This document shows, one piece after another, positions 1-9,925 of a stretch of 64,000 nucleotides of DNA (its first letter is position 1; the number at the start of each line of letters is the position of its first letter). The DNA lies in the NCBI RefSeq assembly GCF_004103735.1, contig NZ_CP035281.1, positions 620,001-684,000 of the forward strand, read 5' to 3'. This DNA comes from Aminipila luticellarii. GTDB taxonomy: Bacteria > Bacillota > Clostridia > Peptostreptococcales > Anaerovoracaceae. A program made the position numbers and the translations under genes. The notes beneath the pieces were generated by a model. That model was given only the letters and a program-made list of their open reading frames with translations. It searched no databases and was not told the origin of the DNA.

Positions 1-1
1 G

Positions 2-1933
2 ATTAAGCTGCAGGTAATGCAGATTTCAAAGACCAATGCTGAAATTGCTGAAGGAGAATTGTCTGCTTCTGAAAAAGCGACGAAGCTCCTTGGAAATTAC
101 ATAGGAGATGCCCTATCTGACCAGGATGCGGGTGTACAAAATGCTCCGAGTAAAGTATTTAACAGCTTGATTTCACAGCGTTCAGCGGATATTGAACAGT
201 ATAGCATTGCCAGCATCCGATCCAACATAAAGTCCAGTGCGGAGATTGTGGGCATGGGAGTATTTTTTGAGCCGAATGCCTTCGATCCTGCCGTAAAGGA
301 TTATACCTTATATTTATCGGAAAAGGATGTGGAGGGGGACACGGTTCAGAACTATGGGGAATATGAGAGCTATGCCAACGAGGATTATTATTCCATAGCT
401 AAAAACACACAGGATCTTTATGTGACAGAGGTCTATGAGGATCAGGGAATCAACATGATTACGGTCTGTTATCCCATTCTGAAAGATGGTAAAGCAGTGG
501 GCGTGGTAACGGCAGATATCAACAACAATATTTTTCAAGCCATAAAAAAATCGGATATCGGTAAATATGGTTCCATTCAATTTGCTGTTTACAACGAGAA
601 TGGCATCAAAATTTATGATGCGAAGAATGCCAAAGGGGTAGGAAGCAAGTTAGATGCCGCGACTGTCAAAGACTTTAAAGGTGCGGAGGCCTTTATGAGT
701 GACACCGGAAAGACCGACAAATTCTATAGTCCGATTAAAGCCGGAAATCAAATCTGGTGGTCGGAGGTCTCTCTTTCAGAAAAGGAGATGGTAAATCCAG
801 TAAAACACATTATTTTCATACAAATTACGTTAGCCCTCCTTTCCATGGGGATCATCTGCGTTATTTTATATGCCATTGTAAAAAGGATGCTCAAACCACT
901 TGATCATATAGTGGAGGCTGCGGAGCATATAGCAAATGGAAACTTTGATTATCAAAACCAAACAAAAGCGAGGGATGAAATCGGGTTACTGTCGCAGTCC
1001 TTTGAAATCATGTCAAACAATCTGAAATTAATTATAGCAGATATTACAAATTTCTTACAGGAAGTGTCAAACGATAATTTTGATGTAAATAGTATCTATG
1101 CGGATCAGTATGTGGGAGATTTTAAACCCCTGCTGACAGCTCTGGAGGCAATAACGGAAAGCTTAAGTCTGACGATTGGCGAAATTAATGCCTTTTCAGA
1201 TCAGGTGCAGTCCGGTTCCGAACAGGTTTCTCTGGGGGCACAGTCTTTAAGCCAAGGTTCTATCGCACAGGCTTCTGCTACAGAACATCTGTCGGCTACA
1301 ATTAATCAAATTTCGGAACAAATAAGGAGTGCATCTGAAAATGCGTTAAAAGCAAATGTTTTTGCAGAAAAAACCGGCGAAAGTATGAATCTGAGCGGAA
1401 ATAAAATCAATCAGATGGTAGACGCCATGAGTGAAATCTCTGAGAATTCCCGTGAAATTTCTAAAATCATCAAGACGATTGAGGACATTGCATTCCAGAC
1501 TAATATTCTGGCCTTGAACGCTGCCGTGGAAGCCGCCCGTGCAGGTTCCGCCGGAAAGGGCTTTGCTGTAGTTGCCGACGAGGTTCGAAACCTCGCCCAA
1601 AAATCTGCCGATGCGACAAAGAACACCACATCACTCATTGAAAAAAGCGTTGCGGCCATTGACAACGGCGTTTTTATCGCCAATGATACCGCTTCTTCTC
1701 TGTTTGAAACGGCCGAGGATGTGAATAAGATCGTTTCCCTTATCGGTGAGATTTCCGGAAACTCGGAGGAACTGGCCAAGGTCATTGTAGATGTTTCGCT
1801 GGAGACCGATCACATTTCCTCCGTCGTTCACACCAACTCGGCCACCTCCGAAGAAAGTGCGGCTGCCAGCGAAGAACTGTCCAGTCAGGCAAATCTGATG
1901 AAAGAGTTAGTCAGCAAATTCCGACTGAAATAA
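2..1933 (+). CDS. Methyl-accepting chemotaxis protein, 5' end cut off by the window
   Basis: Transmembrane chemoreceptor that passes an extracellular ligand signal to the CheA/CheW kinase. The frame is open to the window edge, so the N-terminal membrane helix and true start lie outside. The visible part begins in a Cache-like sensory domain (about residues 1-260 from the first internal ATG at 17). One membrane helix follows at about 265-290 (hydrophobic [17 protein letters not shown]), then a HAMP segment to about 340. The C-terminal signalling domain contains the very conserved hairpin tip ([36 protein letters not shown]). The ligand cannot be inferred. Ends at an intrinsic terminator. Confidence 0.95.
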   Translation: MKLQVMQISKTNAEIAEGELSASEKATKLLGNYIGDALSDQDAGVQNAPSKVFNSLISQRSADIEQYSIASIRSNIKSSAEIVGMGVFFEPNAFDPAVKDYTLYLSEKDVEGDTVQNYGEYESYANEDYYSIAKNTQDLYVTEVYEDQGINMITVCYPILKDGKAVGVVTADINNNIFQAIKKSDIGKYGSIQFAVYNENGIKIYDAKNAKGVGSKLDAATVKDFKGAEAFMSDTGKTDKFYSPIKAGNQIWWSEVSLSEKEMVNPVKHIIFIQITLALLSMGIICVILYAIVKRMLKPLDHIVEAAEHIANGNFDYQNQTKARDEIGLLSQSFEIMSNNLKLIIADITNFLQEVSNDNFDVNSIYADQYVGDFKPLLTALEAITESLSLTIGEINAFSDQVQSGSEQVSLGAQSLSQGSIAQASATEHLSATINQISEQIRSASENALKANVFAEKTGESMNLSGNKINQMVDAMSEISENSREISKIIKTIEDIAFQTNILALNAAVEAARAGSAGKGFAVVADEVRNLAQKSADATKNTTSLIEKSVAAIDNGVFIANDTASSLFETAEDVNKIVSLIGEISGNSEELAKVIVDVSLETDHISSVVHTNSATSEESAAASEELSSQANLMKELVSKFRLK

Positions 1934-1962
1934 AATGAAACGGATGTCAAAAATCTACAGTT

Positions 1963-1980
1963 TACGATTTATAAATCGTA
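1963..1980. repeat. Perfect 18-nt palindrome after the chemoreceptor gene
   Basis: TACGATTTATAAATCGTA is a perfect palindrome 30 nt past the chemoreceptor stop codon. It could be an operator or part of the 3' end structure; nothing nearby decides between these. Confidence 0.5.
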
Positions 1981-2009
1981 TCATACAAATTAAATTTGAG
2001 TCCATTGAT

Positions 2010-2040
2010 AAAATTCCCACGAACAATGTGGGAATTTTTG
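2010..2040 (+). terminator. Intrinsic terminator of the chemoreceptor gene
   Basis: An 11-bp stem (AAAATTCCCAC / GTGGGAATTTT) with a 7-nt loop ends in a T run. The same hairpin also has an A run upstream, so it could work in both directions. The rest of the 1934-2280 intergenic stretch is AT-rich and shows no other gene. Confidence 0.9.
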
Positions 2041-2280
2041 TTGAAATAATATAAATAATCACATTTCATGTCGCTGAGACAACATCTTATGCAAAAGCTA
2101 TTGAAAAATTTTGTAAAAGATGCAATATATATATAGGATACAGATAACTTGGAGATATCATAGTAGCAGAAGATAATAAGGATTATTGTAAAAGAAGGTG
2201 ATAATTATATAAGGTATTAAACAAAATAATAGAGTCATTATTACAGGAAATAAAGTACAAGTTTTTTAGAAGGTGATAGT

Positions 2281-2418
2281 GTGGATGTACTAATTTCTTT
2301 ACTAACAATAGTGTGTCTGATATGCTTGGTCATTGGACTTTTTAAGCCAGATCTAGTCCTGGGCTGGAGCACAGAAGAAAAAAGAAATAGCAATAAATCA
2401 AGGATATTCTCCTTGTAG
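2281..2418 (+). CDS. Small membrane protein, 45 aa
   Basis: GTG start preceded by a good ribosome binding site (AGAAGGTGAT, ending 3 nt before the GTG). The product has one hydrophobic helix (about residues 4-21) followed by FKPDLVLGW and a charged tail. I recognise FKPxLVLxW as a motif of small single-helix proteins common in Firmicutes, function unknown. It lies 41 nt before the next gene and may be cotranscribed with it. Too short for a firm family call. Confidence 0.6.
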   Translation: MDVLISLLTIVCLICLVIGLFKPDLVLGWSTEEKRNSNKSRIFSL

Positions 2419-2459
2419 TGTATGCAATCCATAAGGCAGTGCAAGAAAGGTAGTTAAAA

Positions 2460-3263
2460 ATGCGTAAAAGAGTAGTGCTGTTATTGGCCATATTGTTGAT
2501 TTTTGCTTTGTTCTTTATAAGCAAAAGCAACCTCGTTGGACCAGGAATTGATGCTCCTGTTTTTGTCAAGTCATTAATATACTCAGAGGATATGGATGTT
2601 AATTTAAATTACATAGCGCCCAGGGGTTTTGACAAAAGTGTAGAAAAAGTTCAGATCCAAAATGCTCCCAAAGGCATTGATTGTGTGGTATATGGGGAAG
2701 AAAAAGAGCCCAAGGGCAAGTATACGATTGGTACTGTAAATATTGGCGTTAATTGTGATTATTGGAGCGACGAAACAGGCATCGGGCAGGATTTAAAAAT
2801 AAATGAAATTCTTGTTACTTGGAGTGATGGCAGCCAAACTACTGAAAGTATAGGCCGTATTACTGTAGCAGGAAGAAATATGCAGGATAATAGCTATATG
2901 AATATTACAGGTCATGATGGTATTAAAAAGGCGACGTATACTTTAACGAAAGATACTGAAATCACAGGAATAGCTTATCCCTATAAGGATGAGGTGCTAA
3001 GTCTTTTCAGTAATATAACGATTAATCAGATTCCTTTAGGGGATATATCAAAAAGTAGTTCTGTTAAATTAAAGAAAAATGAACAGTGCATTCTTGAGTA
3101 TCAGGTGAATGATGAGAGTGAGTCTCAGTATGGAAATATTCGTATTCGAGGTTTCCTGATGGGTAATAGTAGTAAGAGTGAAGAGAAGATTGCATCTTTT
3201 ATTTGGGACAAAAAATTTGATTTTAACGAAGCAGGAGACTATTTAAAAAAGCAATCTTTATAG
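2460..3263 (+). CDS. Exported or membrane-anchored protein of unknown function, 267 aa
   Basis: I do not recognise the family. The first 22 residues are a basic start followed by a hydrophobic stretch (VVLLLAILLIFALFF) with no lipobox cysteine, so an uncleaved anchor or signal peptide is likely. The remainder looks like beta-rich extracellular sequence with many short polar strands and two cysteines near the middle. An AGAAAGGTAG ribosome binding site precedes the ATG. It ends 27 nt before the carboxypeptidase gene, so the two may share a transcript. Confidence 0.65.
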   Translation: MRKRVVLLLAILLIFALFFISKSNLVGPGIDAPVFVKSLIYSEDMDVNLNYIAPRGFDKSVEKVQIQNAPKGIDCVVYGEEKEPKGKYTIGTVNIGVNCDYWSDETGIGQDLKINEILVTWSDGSQTTESIGRITVAGRNMQDNSYMNITGHDGIKKATYTLTKDTEITGIAYPYKDEVLSLFSNITINQIPLGDISKSSSVKLKKNEQCILEYQVNDESESQYGNIRIRGFLMGNSSKSEEKIASFIWDKKFDFNEAGDYLKKQSL

Positions 3264-3290
3264 AAATCATTGCTATTGGGAGTGTATGAC

Positions 3291-4541
3291 ATGAGAAAAA
3301 TATTTGTAATTTTGCTGGCGGTGTTTCTGACAGCCAGTTCTATGACCATTTCTTTTGCGGAAACAAATCAGCAGCCTGCCTTGCAGGCAAAAGCAGCAGT
3401 TCTGATTGATTCTTCTACGGGTGAGATCTTATTGGATAAGAATATGAACCGGAAAATGTATCCTGCCAGTACGACGAAAATTATGACTGCCCTATTGGTT
3501 CTTGAAAATCTTGACCTTTCAAAGACCGTAACTATTGATAAAGAAACCGCTCTTACGGGAGGAAGCCAGATTAATCTGGCAGAAGGGGAGCATATAACTG
3601 TGGAGCAGCTGCTGTATGCTTTGCTGCTCAAGTCTGCGAATGATGCGGCAGTGGCCCTTGCAAAAGAAGTGTCCGGAAGTGTTCCGGAGTTTGCGGCTCT
3701 GATGAATGCACGAGCGAAAGAATTGGGTGCGAGAAATACAAACTTTGTCACACCCAATGGACTGCCGGATGCGAACCATTATACGACAGCTTATGATTTA
3801 GCGATGATTGCCAGAGGAGCGATGGGAAATGAAAAATTTAGAGACATTGTAACAACTTTGAGATACACGATTCCGGCTACAGATAAAAGTGATGCCCGTG
3901 AACTCAAGAATCCCAATAAGCTTCTGTACAGCCAATCGAAGATTGAGGTAAATGGTGTGCAGAGACCTTTAAAATATAAAGGAACCACGGGGATCAAAAA
4001 TGGATATACCAGTGAAGCAGGAAGATGTTTGGCCGCAAGCGCAAAGAGAGGCGGTACAGAGTTGATTTCAGTCGTGTTAAATACGACTGCTGAAGGGAAG
4101 TTTGCCGACTCCATAGCCCTTTTGGACTATGGCTTTGAAAATTACAGGAATGTACCGGCTGTAAGAAAAGGAGAGGCTTTAGGTGAAACGAAGGTCAGCA
4201 GGGGAACTATGAGAAATGTAGAAATGATTGCTGAGAAAACCGCTTACGTTACAGTTCCTGCAAAGAAGGCTGAAGCTTCTGAGGTTCGTACAAAAGTGAT
4301 AAAGGAGCAGAAAATAGAAGCTCCTGTATTCAAAGGACAAAAAATCGGAACGATTGAGATTTATAAGGGAAATATCCTTATTGGACAGGTGGACGCGGTA
4401 GCCGCCGTATCCGTTGATAAAGGCGGCCCCTTATCGTTCCTCGGAATCTCGGATAGAGCGTCTTATGTTCTGGCCGGCTGTTTCCTGATTATAATCGTCT
4501 TGCTTGCCGCCTTTATCTTTAGACGCCGTAAGCATATATGA
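3291..4541 (+). CDS. D-alanyl-D-alanine carboxypeptidase (PBP5/DacF type)
   Basis: Serine peptidase S11 that trims the terminal D-Ala from peptidoglycan stem peptides outside the membrane. The start at 3291 is chosen because GGGAGTG sits 6 nt upstream and a clean signal peptide begins there (MRKIFVILLAVFLTASS...SFA). Active-site motifs: SxxK in ASTTK with the nucleophilic serine, SxN in KSANDA, and the third box as KNG (GIKNGYTSEAGRC) instead of the usual KTG. A C-terminal beta domain follows, then a membrane helix (SYVLAGCFLIIIVLLAAFIF) and a basic tail RRRKHI, giving a type I-like anchor instead of the amphipathic helix of classic PBP5. Confidence 0.93.
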   Translation: MRKIFVILLAVFLTASSMTISFAETNQQPALQAKAAVLIDSSTGEILLDKNMNRKMYPASTTKIMTALLVLENLDLSKTVTIDKETALTGGSQINLAEGEHITVEQLLYALLLKSANDAAVALAKEVSGSVPEFAALMNARAKELGARNTNFVTPNGLPDANHYTTAYDLAMIARGAMGNEKFRDIVTTLRYTIPATDKSDARELKNPNKLLYSQSKIEVNGVQRPLKYKGTTGIKNGYTSEAGRCLAASAKRGGTELISVVLNTTAEGKFADSIALLDYGFENYRNVPAVRKGEALGETKVSRGTMRNVEMIAEKTAYVTVPAKKAEASEVRTKVIKEQKIEAPVFKGQKIGTIEIYKGNILIGQVDAVAAVSVDKGGPLSFLGISDRASYVLAGCFLIIIVLLAAFIFRRRKHI

Positions 4542-4586
4542 CCCAATTTATCGTAATCATTACTTCAAATAAACAGCAGATTCGAA

Positions 4587-4621
4587 TAAAAGCCCGGCCG
4601 CTGGAACGGCCAGGCTTTTAT
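4587..4621. terminator. Bidirectional intrinsic terminator
   Basis: The stem AAAAGCC-GGCCG / CGGCC-GGCTTTT is flanked by an A run on one side and a T run on the other, between two convergent genes. It can serve the carboxypeptidase (+) and the 194-aa gene (-). Confidence 0.9.
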
Positions 4622-4648
4622 TTGATTGCAGGCTTATAGCTTGCTGCT

Positions 4649-5233
4649 TCATCCTCTTGCGCTGAACGTAAAGTAGCGGAGCAGGCCTTCTGTGAAAAAA
4701 TCCCCCATTCTGTCCGCATAGGACAACAGATTGTCAAATATATCTGCATTGCTCTGGTAATTTCCGCTGGCAAACGCATTAATTTCATCAATAGTCTTAT
4801 TGTTAAAATTGATGAGCAGGGTGGACAGCATATTTTTTTCCCAGAAAGGATTATAAGAAGTAAGCAAATCAACCCGTTCCTGTATATTCTGATCGATCTG
4901 TGCTTTAAAATCATTTACAGCGTCAGTATCTCCGGCTTTTGTCGCATCAATTAGAGAAATTAAAAGGTTCATATAATTAGACATCAGAACCATGTGCTGA
5001 TCAGCCATGGCATCCCCGAAATACAGTCTGAAAATGTTGGCATATGTCACGGGCAGAGCGTATAGCTTATCCTTGGCGGATTGTATAAGGTTCGGGTCCG
5101 AACTCAAAAATACATATTCTAAATATGTACTCATCCATGTAGCGATATCTCTCCAAATCACCCGTAACCGGAATAGCAGATTGAGCTGCCCTGTTGTCAG
5201 GTTATAGTCCTGCAATTGGTCTGTAAAAGGCAT
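4649..5233 (-). CDS. Conserved helical protein, 194 aa, unknown function
   Basis: Almost wholly alpha-helical soluble protein without a signal peptide. It resembles, from memory, a family widely mislabelled 'acetylglutamate kinase' in Firmicutes: an aromatic N-terminal helix with WRDIATWMSTYL, a FGDAMADQHMVLM segment, an AGDTDAVN turn, and NPFWEKNML near the end. It has none of the nucleotide-binding motifs of an amino-acid kinase, so I would not use that name. A perfect AGGAGG lies just upstream of the ATG. It is a single gene facing the carboxypeptidase. Confidence 0.75.
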   Translation of the reverse strand: MPFTDQLQDYNLTTGQLNLLFRLRVIWRDIATWMSTYLEYVFLSSDPNLIQSAKDKLYALPVTYANIFRLYFGDAMADQHMVLMSNYMNLLISLIDATKAGDTDAVNDFKAQIDQNIQERVDLLTSYNPFWEKNMLSTLLINFNNKTIDEINAFASGNYQSNADIFDNLLSYADRMGDFFTEGLLRYFTFSARG

Positions 5234-5334
5234 GTAGGCTCCTCCTTTTTTAGATAGGTAATACAGTATATTACGGATGGATAACTTTAATGACCCAGAT
5301 ACTTCATAATCACAGCCAAAAATCCGGAAGAGTA

Positions 5335-5363
5335 TCGAAAAATATAAGAATTTGTGTTATAAT
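5335..5363 (+). promoter_or_regulatory. Sigma-A-type promoter of the DMT transporter gene
   Basis: Consensus -10 TATAAT at 5358-5363 and a weak -35 (TCGAAA, 5335-5340), 17 nt apart, 34 nt before the ATG. Confidence 0.6.
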
Positions 5364-5396
5364 CGCAAAAGAGTGTTTTAGAAAAGAGATCACATC

Positions 5397-6332
5397 ATGG
5401 AAAAGGCAACAGAAAATTTACAGCAGAGAAACGGTTATCTCCTGATATTGATTGCAGGAATGCTGTGGGGAAGCATCGGATTATTTGTAACCATATTAAA
5501 AGCTTTAGGAGCCGGTTCGGCTCTGATTGCTTTTCTGCGCCTTGGAATCGGTTTTATCCTGCTCCTTCCCATGATGTATGCCATGCAAGGCATCGAATTG
5601 TTTAAAATCGATAAAAAAGGGCTTTTGCTCTGTCTGGCATTAGGAATTTTTTCTCAGGGCTTGTTTAACCTTTCTTATAACGAAGCCATAAGAAAAATGG
5701 GCGTGGCTACTGCATCCGTACTTTTATATACGGCACCTCTTTTTGTATGTATCATGTCCGGTATATTTTTTAAAGAAAAAATAGGGAAGGTAAAGATTGC
5801 CGCTTTGCTTGTCAACATTGCAGGCTGTATTCTCACGGTTACCGGCGGGGATTTTACTTCCATTCACTTTTCAGTGTACGGTACTGTCGTGGGGGTCACT
5901 GCGGGTTTTCTTTACGCATTGATGACCATATTGGGCAAGACTTCTATAAAAGATTATTCTTCGTTGACTATTATATTTTACAGTTTTTTGTTTGGAACCT
6001 TATTCCTTGGGGTGGTTTTACAACCTTGGAACGACATGAGAGGACGGATGAATTTGTATTTTATAGCTGCTGCCGTTGGTTTTGGGCTGATTCCCACAGT
6101 CGGCTCGTATTTTTTATATATGAACGGACTGGCAAAAGGGCTGGAAGCTTCAAAAGTTCCGGTTATCGCCTCCATAGAGACCGTTGTAGCCGCTTTTATT
6201 GGTATTGCTGTGCTGCACGAAGCGGTCAGCTTGGCAAAGCTGATCGGCATTGGATGTGTGATCGCTTCCATTTGCCTTATGAATCTGGTTCAACAGGAAA
6301 AACAGGGGGGTTCAGAAGGGAGTTTGAATTGA
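5397..6332 (+). CDS. EamA/DMT-superfamily transporter, 10 membrane helices
   Basis: Integral membrane carrier of the drug/metabolite transporter superfamily, usually metabolite or amino-acid exporters. Two EamA repeats of five helices can be seen. The first half starts with GMLWGSIGLFV and the second with VYGTVVGVTAGFLYALMTIL, followed by the typical EPV-like segment SKVPVIASIETVVAAFIGIAVLHEAVS. The length of 311 aa is normal. The substrate cannot be told. The stop codon overlaps the TTG start of the next gene, which implies translational coupling. Confidence 0.92.
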   Translation: MEKATENLQQRNGYLLILIAGMLWGSIGLFVTILKALGAGSALIAFLRLGIGFILLLPMMYAMQGIELFKIDKKGLLLCLALGIFSQGLFNLSYNEAIRKMGVATASVLLYTAPLFVCIMSGIFFKEKIGKVKIAALLVNIAGCILTVTGGDFTSIHFSVYGTVVGVTAGFLYALMTILGKTSIKDYSSLTIIFYSFLFGTLFLGVVLQPWNDMRGRMNLYFIAAAVGFGLIPTVGSYFLYMNGLAKGLEASKVPVIASIETVVAAFIGIAVLHEAVSLAKLIGIGCVIASICLMNLVQQEKQGGSEGSLN

Positions 6333-7492
6333 AAAAGTTTTTTACAAAGAAAGTGATAACATTTATTGCTATAACGATTTTATCGGTATTGTTTGTGTCT
6401 ATCGGAGCCAATACGTCCAAAGCACAGCTTCTGACCAGCAGCGATCAGTTCTACCGGGCGAAGGTCATCGCTTTGGAGGACGTAAAGGTGAAAGAGGTTA
6501 GTCTGGACGACGGAGTATCCTCCATATCCAGTAAAAGTGTCTATTTTAAGGCAGAATTTACAAACGGACCGCATAAAGGAAAAACGCAGACCATGCTGCA
6601 ATATATTGACTATATGTATGCCGTACAGCCTAAGACGGTTGAAAAGGGAGACAGTATCGTGGTTTCTTATGCGGCGGATCCGGCCAGCTCACAGCAGACA
6701 TGGATGTTCATAGACTACAATCGGATCCATTACATCATAGGCATTTGTATCCTGTTCTTCTGCCTTCTCATTTTTATCGGAAGAGCAAAGGGAGTCGCAA
6801 CGATTGTATCGCTGCTCTTTACGGCAGCCGCTGTTTTTTTGGTCTACATTCCCGGTATTTTAAGCGGTCAGAACATTTATTTATCGACGATTATCATTTC
6901 CATATTTATTATTTTGATGAGTCTTACCTTCCTGAACGGCGTCAATATAAAGACCTTCTGTGCGGTGTTAGGAAACATAGGAGGATTGGCAGTAGCGGGA
7001 ATTTTCGCCCTGATTACCAATCAGCTGCTGGGCATCACGGGAATCGTGGATGAGGACTGCTTATTTTTAATGTATGTCAACAGTGCCCATCCGCTGGATT
7101 TGAGAGCCATCGTATGGGGAAGTATCGTAATCGGTTCGCTCGGTGCCGTAATGGACGTAGCGATGTCGATTGCTTCTGCCATGAATGAGCTGTCGGAGAC
7201 TATGGAAGACAAATCTGCCGGAAGGATGATCAAGTCAGGGATGAATATCGGAAAAGATGCCATTGGAACAATGACGAACACCTTAATTCTGGCGTATATC
7301 GGAGGTTCCTTATCCTCTGTTCTGCTGTTGGTGGCATCCAATAAGGATCCGCTGTATTTATTCAATATGGAAATGATCGTGGTGGAAGTATTACAGGGAA
7401 TTATAGGAAGCACCGGGATTTTATTTGCGGTTCCGGTAACGGTGGTTATTGCCGCATATTTATATAATAAACCAAAGAAAATTCAAGAGTAG
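6329..7492 (+). CDS. YibE/F-family membrane protein
   Basis: The reading frame is open upstream to 6026 inside the transporter gene. The real start is most likely the TTG at 6329, with AGAAGGGA 7 nt before it, giving 387 aa. The sequence begins with a basic, hydrophobic signal-like helix (KKVITFIAITILSVLFVSIGA). A soluble beta domain of about 100 residues (QFYRAKVIALEDVKVKEV...) follows, then seven or eight membrane helices with the conserved SIGSLGAVMDVAMSIASAMNE-type segment (here VIGSLGAVMDVAMSI) and NTLILAYIGGSL. The family is common in Firmicutes and its biochemical role is not established. TTGA overlap with the DMT gene suggests a shared task. Confidence 0.88.
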   Translation: MKKFFTKKVITFIAITILSVLFVSIGANTSKAQLLTSSDQFYRAKVIALEDVKVKEVSLDDGVSSISSKSVYFKAEFTNGPHKGKTQTMLQYIDYMYAVQPKTVEKGDSIVVSYAADPASSQQTWMFIDYNRIHYIIGICILFFCLLIFIGRAKGVATIVSLLFTAAAVFLVYIPGILSGQNIYLSTIIISIFIILMSLTFLNGVNIKTFCAVLGNIGGLAVAGIFALITNQLLGITGIVDEDCLFLMYVNSAHPLDLRAIVWGSIVIGSLGAVMDVAMSIASAMNELSETMEDKSAGRMIKSGMNIGKDAIGTMTNTLILAYIGGSLSSVLLLVASNKDPLYLFNMEMIVVEVLQGIIGSTGILFAVPVTVVIAAYLYNKPKKIQE

Positions 7493-7565
7493 TTTTTTAG
7501 GATAAAAACGAAATCTGATGGTAAGGGGGGTGTTTGTGTCATCCCGCACTCTCAAAAAAGATATT

Positions 7566-7632
7566 TAGGCTTCGACGTTTTCGTTGAAAGAAACCATAAG
7601 GTTTTTCGGCGGAAGCGGCGAAGCCTATTTTT
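7566..7632. terminator. Branched bidirectional terminator between convergent genes
   Basis: TAGGCTTCG (7566-7574) pairs perfectly with CGAAGCCTA (7619-7627), followed by TTTTT. The loop contains two small hairpins (ACG-TTTT-CGT and AAACC-ATA-GGTTT). On the minus strand the same stem is followed by a T-rich run. Position and symmetry fit a shared terminator of the YibE/F gene and the gene on the minus strand. Confidence 0.65.
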
Positions 7633-7655
7633 ATCCAGATATACTTCTTGAAAGG

Positions 7656-8669
7656 CTAGGATTGGGAATAGAACTCCTTTACTGCCGAAAAGAAGGCCTC
7701 TACATTCTCCCACGGGCTGTTAGGCGGGATATCGCATCCGGAGGAAATAATGAAATTCTTATGCGGAGTACAGGCTTTCATGAGGGCGAGGGTCTCTTCC
7801 CGAATGGACTCCGGAGTGCCCATACAAAATTGGGAAGCGGGATCGATGTTTCCCATTGCAATGATATGATCCGGAAGCTTATTCAGCATTTCTTCCATGT
7901 TGATGGCATTGCCGAAGTGGTAAGCATTTGCCCCGCAGGTCAATATGGAATCTGCTAAATGCATGACACTGTTTCCGCAGTTATGATAGAGAACCGCAAA
8001 ATTTTCATCTCGTACGGCGTCGATGATTCTTTTCACATAATCGGAAGAGAACTGCTGAATCATTTTAGGGGAGAGAATTCCAGCCAGCGGCTCTGCCATA
8101 CAGATTCCGTTAGCACCGGCCGCTTTATAGGCTTTTGCATATTGAATTAAAAACTCTGTAGCTTTATCCAACACAATATGTACCATTTCAGGATCCTTAC
8201 GGCACTTGATCATCACCTCTGTTATATCCATCAGCCGGCCTGTCAGAGAAAACGGCCCGATGCATCCGGCAAGAACCGGGCGATCCGTAATCAGATCCAT
8301 CGCACGTTTTATTCCTTCCACATAAGTCCCCGTTCTGGCTGCACCTACCTCCGGAACTTGAAGAGCTTCTGCCTGCTCACGAGTTTGAATCAACTGCCCC
8401 ATAATGGTAGGAACCTCGTTGGGATCAGATTTCACCTGAGCACCAAAAGCCTCTGCCTCTACGGACAAATCCATAAAGCTTACAGAAATCCATGAATCGA
8501 CGGAATCGGCAACCGCTTTCATTCCTTTCGCTTGGGATTCGCTGCTGCCGAGCAGCTCTGAAACCGTGATTCCCATTTTGTTTACGATTGGAAAGGAAAG
8601 AATAGGGATTGCTTTTTTTTGATCGGCTGCCAATGCCTCGTCAAACCAAATTTTCATATTTCTTTTCAT
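7656..8669 (-). CDS. Uroporphyrinogen decarboxylase family (MtaA/CmuA-like) methyltransferase
   Basis: Member of the URO-D fold family. The His-x-Cys pair in LYHNCGNS and a downstream Cys in SSGCDIPP form the zinc-binding set of corrinoid:thiol methyltransferases such as MtaA, which true UroD enzymes lack. A methyl transfer role is therefore more likely than heme synthesis, and no heme genes are nearby. Length 337 aa is normal. A perfect AGGAGG precedes the start at 8669. It is divergent from the polyamine operon, with a 200-nt promoter region between. The methyl donor and acceptor are not known; no corrinoid protein gene is adjacent. Confidence 0.85.
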   Translation of the reverse strand: MKRNMKIWFDEALAADQKKAIPILSFPIVNKMGITVSELLGSSESQAKGMKAVADSVDSWISVSFMDLSVEAEAFGAQVKSDPNEVPTIMGQLIQTREQAEALQVPEVGAARTGTYVEGIKRAMDLITDRPVLAGCIGPFSLTGRLMDITEVMIKCRKDPEMVHIVLDKATEFLIQYAKAYKAAGANGICMAEPLAGILSPKMIQQFSSDYVKRIIDAVRDENFAVLYHNCGNSVMHLADSILTCGANAYHFGNAINMEEMLNKLPDHIIAMGNIDPASQFCMGTPESIREETLALMKACTPHKNFIISSGCDIPPNSPWENVEAFFSAVKEFYSQS

Positions 8670-8872
8670 TTTGTGTTCCTCCTATATACTGGACAAAATC
8701 GAATGATAGATTATGTTTCCTATGTTTTCATTATATAAAGACTTTTTCCTGCGGAATATCACTATATTCAGTGATTTTGGTAAAAATTATTGATTCCGTA
8801 TCTATACTGTGACGCAGCTTGTGTGGTATAATAAGTTCATTTGATAAAAAACAGTATTTCGGAGGAAAAAGA

Positions 8873-9925
8873 ATGAGGAATGACATTATTGTCAGTTTGA
8901 AGAATATAGCAGCAGAATATGATGGGGAAAGGGTAATTGATCATTTAAATCTGGATATACGCAATGAGGAATTCATTACCTTTTTGGGGCCATCGGGTTG
9001 TGGGAAGACCACCACTTTAAGAATTATCGGCGGATTTGTCGATCCGGTCGAAGGAGACGTTTTTTTTGACGGAAAGCGCATTAACGGACTGCCGCCGTAT
9101 CGGAGGCATGTCAATACGGTATTCCAAAGATATGCTTTATTTCCGCATTTAAATGTATTTGAAAATGTGGCTTTCGGGCTTAGACTTAAAAAAATGCCGT
9201 CAGAACAGATTCAAAAAAAGGTTCGAGCCATGTTGGAACTGGTCAATCTGGCAGGATATGAAAATAGAAATATCAACCAGCTGTCAGGCGGACAGCAGCA
9301 ACGGGTGGCCATCGCCAGAGCCCTTATTAATGAGCCGAAGGTATTACTGCTGGACGAGCCGTTAGGGGCTCTGGATTTAAAGTTGAGAAAAGAAATGCAG
9401 ATTGAACTGAAACGGATTCAGCAGGCGTTAAAAATTACCTTTGTATATGTTACTCACGATCAGGAAGAAGCGCTGACCATGTCCGACCGGGTGATCGTTA
9501 TGAGAAACGGAGAGATTTTGCAGAGCGGAACGCCTCAGGACATTTATAACGAACCGGCCAATGCTTTTGTGGCAGATTTTATCGGAGAAAGCAATATTCT
9601 CAGCGGCGTGATGCATAAGGACTATCTGGTGGAATTCGCCGGTGTGCTCTTTGAATGCGAGGATGCGGGATTTGAACCGATGGAGGCTGTTGATGTAGTC
9701 GTAAGACCGGAAGACATCGATGTTGTTCCTCTGGAACAGGGAAAAATAACGGGAAGAGTAGAGGACATCATATTTAAAGGCGTTCATTATGAGATCACCG
9801 TGAGCGGACACGGGTTTAACTGGCTCATTCATTCCACAGACAGCCAGACGGTGGGAGAAATGATTGGGATGACGCTTACGCCCAATGATATACACGTAAT
9901 GAGAAAGATGGAGGAGAAGAAATGA
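8873..9925 (+). CDS. potA: Spermidine/putrescine ABC transporter ATPase
   Basis: ATP-hydrolysing subunit of a polyamine importer. Motifs in order: Walker [11 protein letters not shown]-loop in [13 protein letters not shown] signature [15 protein letters not shown], Walker [13 protein letters not shown], and the switch histidine in [12 protein letters not shown]-terminal TOBE-type regulatory domain runs from about residue 245. The start at 8873 is chosen for GGAGGAAAAAGA directly upstream; the open frame begins earlier at 8819 without a ribosome site. A -10-like TATAAT lies at 8827-8832 without a convincing -35. Overlaps the next gene by ATGA. Confidence 0.96.
   Translation: MRNDIIVSLKNIAAEYDGERVIDHLNLDIRNEEFITFLGPSGCGKTTTLRIIGGFVDPVEGDVFFDGKRINGLPPYRRHVNTVFQRYALFPHLNVFENVAFGLRLKKMPSEQIQKKVRAMLELVNLAGYENRNINQLSGGQQQRVAIARALINEPKVLLLDEPLGALDLKLRKEMQIELKRIQQALKITFVYVTHDQEEALTMSDRVIVMRNGEILQSGTPQDIYNEPANAFVADFIGESNILSGVMHKDYLVEFAGVLFECEDAGFEPMEAVDVVVRPEDIDVVPLEQGKITGRVEDIIFKGVHYEITVSGHGFNWLIHSTDSQTVGEMIGMTLTPNDIHVMRKMEEKK

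Noticed and set aside
4618-4914. Alternative minus-strand frame within the 194-aa gene
   Set aside because: Overlaps the terminator and lacks a ribosome site; the 194-aa frame has AGGAGG.
6026-6328. Upstream extension of the YibE/F gene inside the DMT transporter gene
   Set aside because: The extension has no hydrophobic or conserved character, and a ribosome site with TTG at 6329 gives a normal protein.
7584-8495. Several plus-strand frames opposite the UroD-like gene
   Set aside because: Fragmentary and without signals; the minus-strand gene has complete family motifs.
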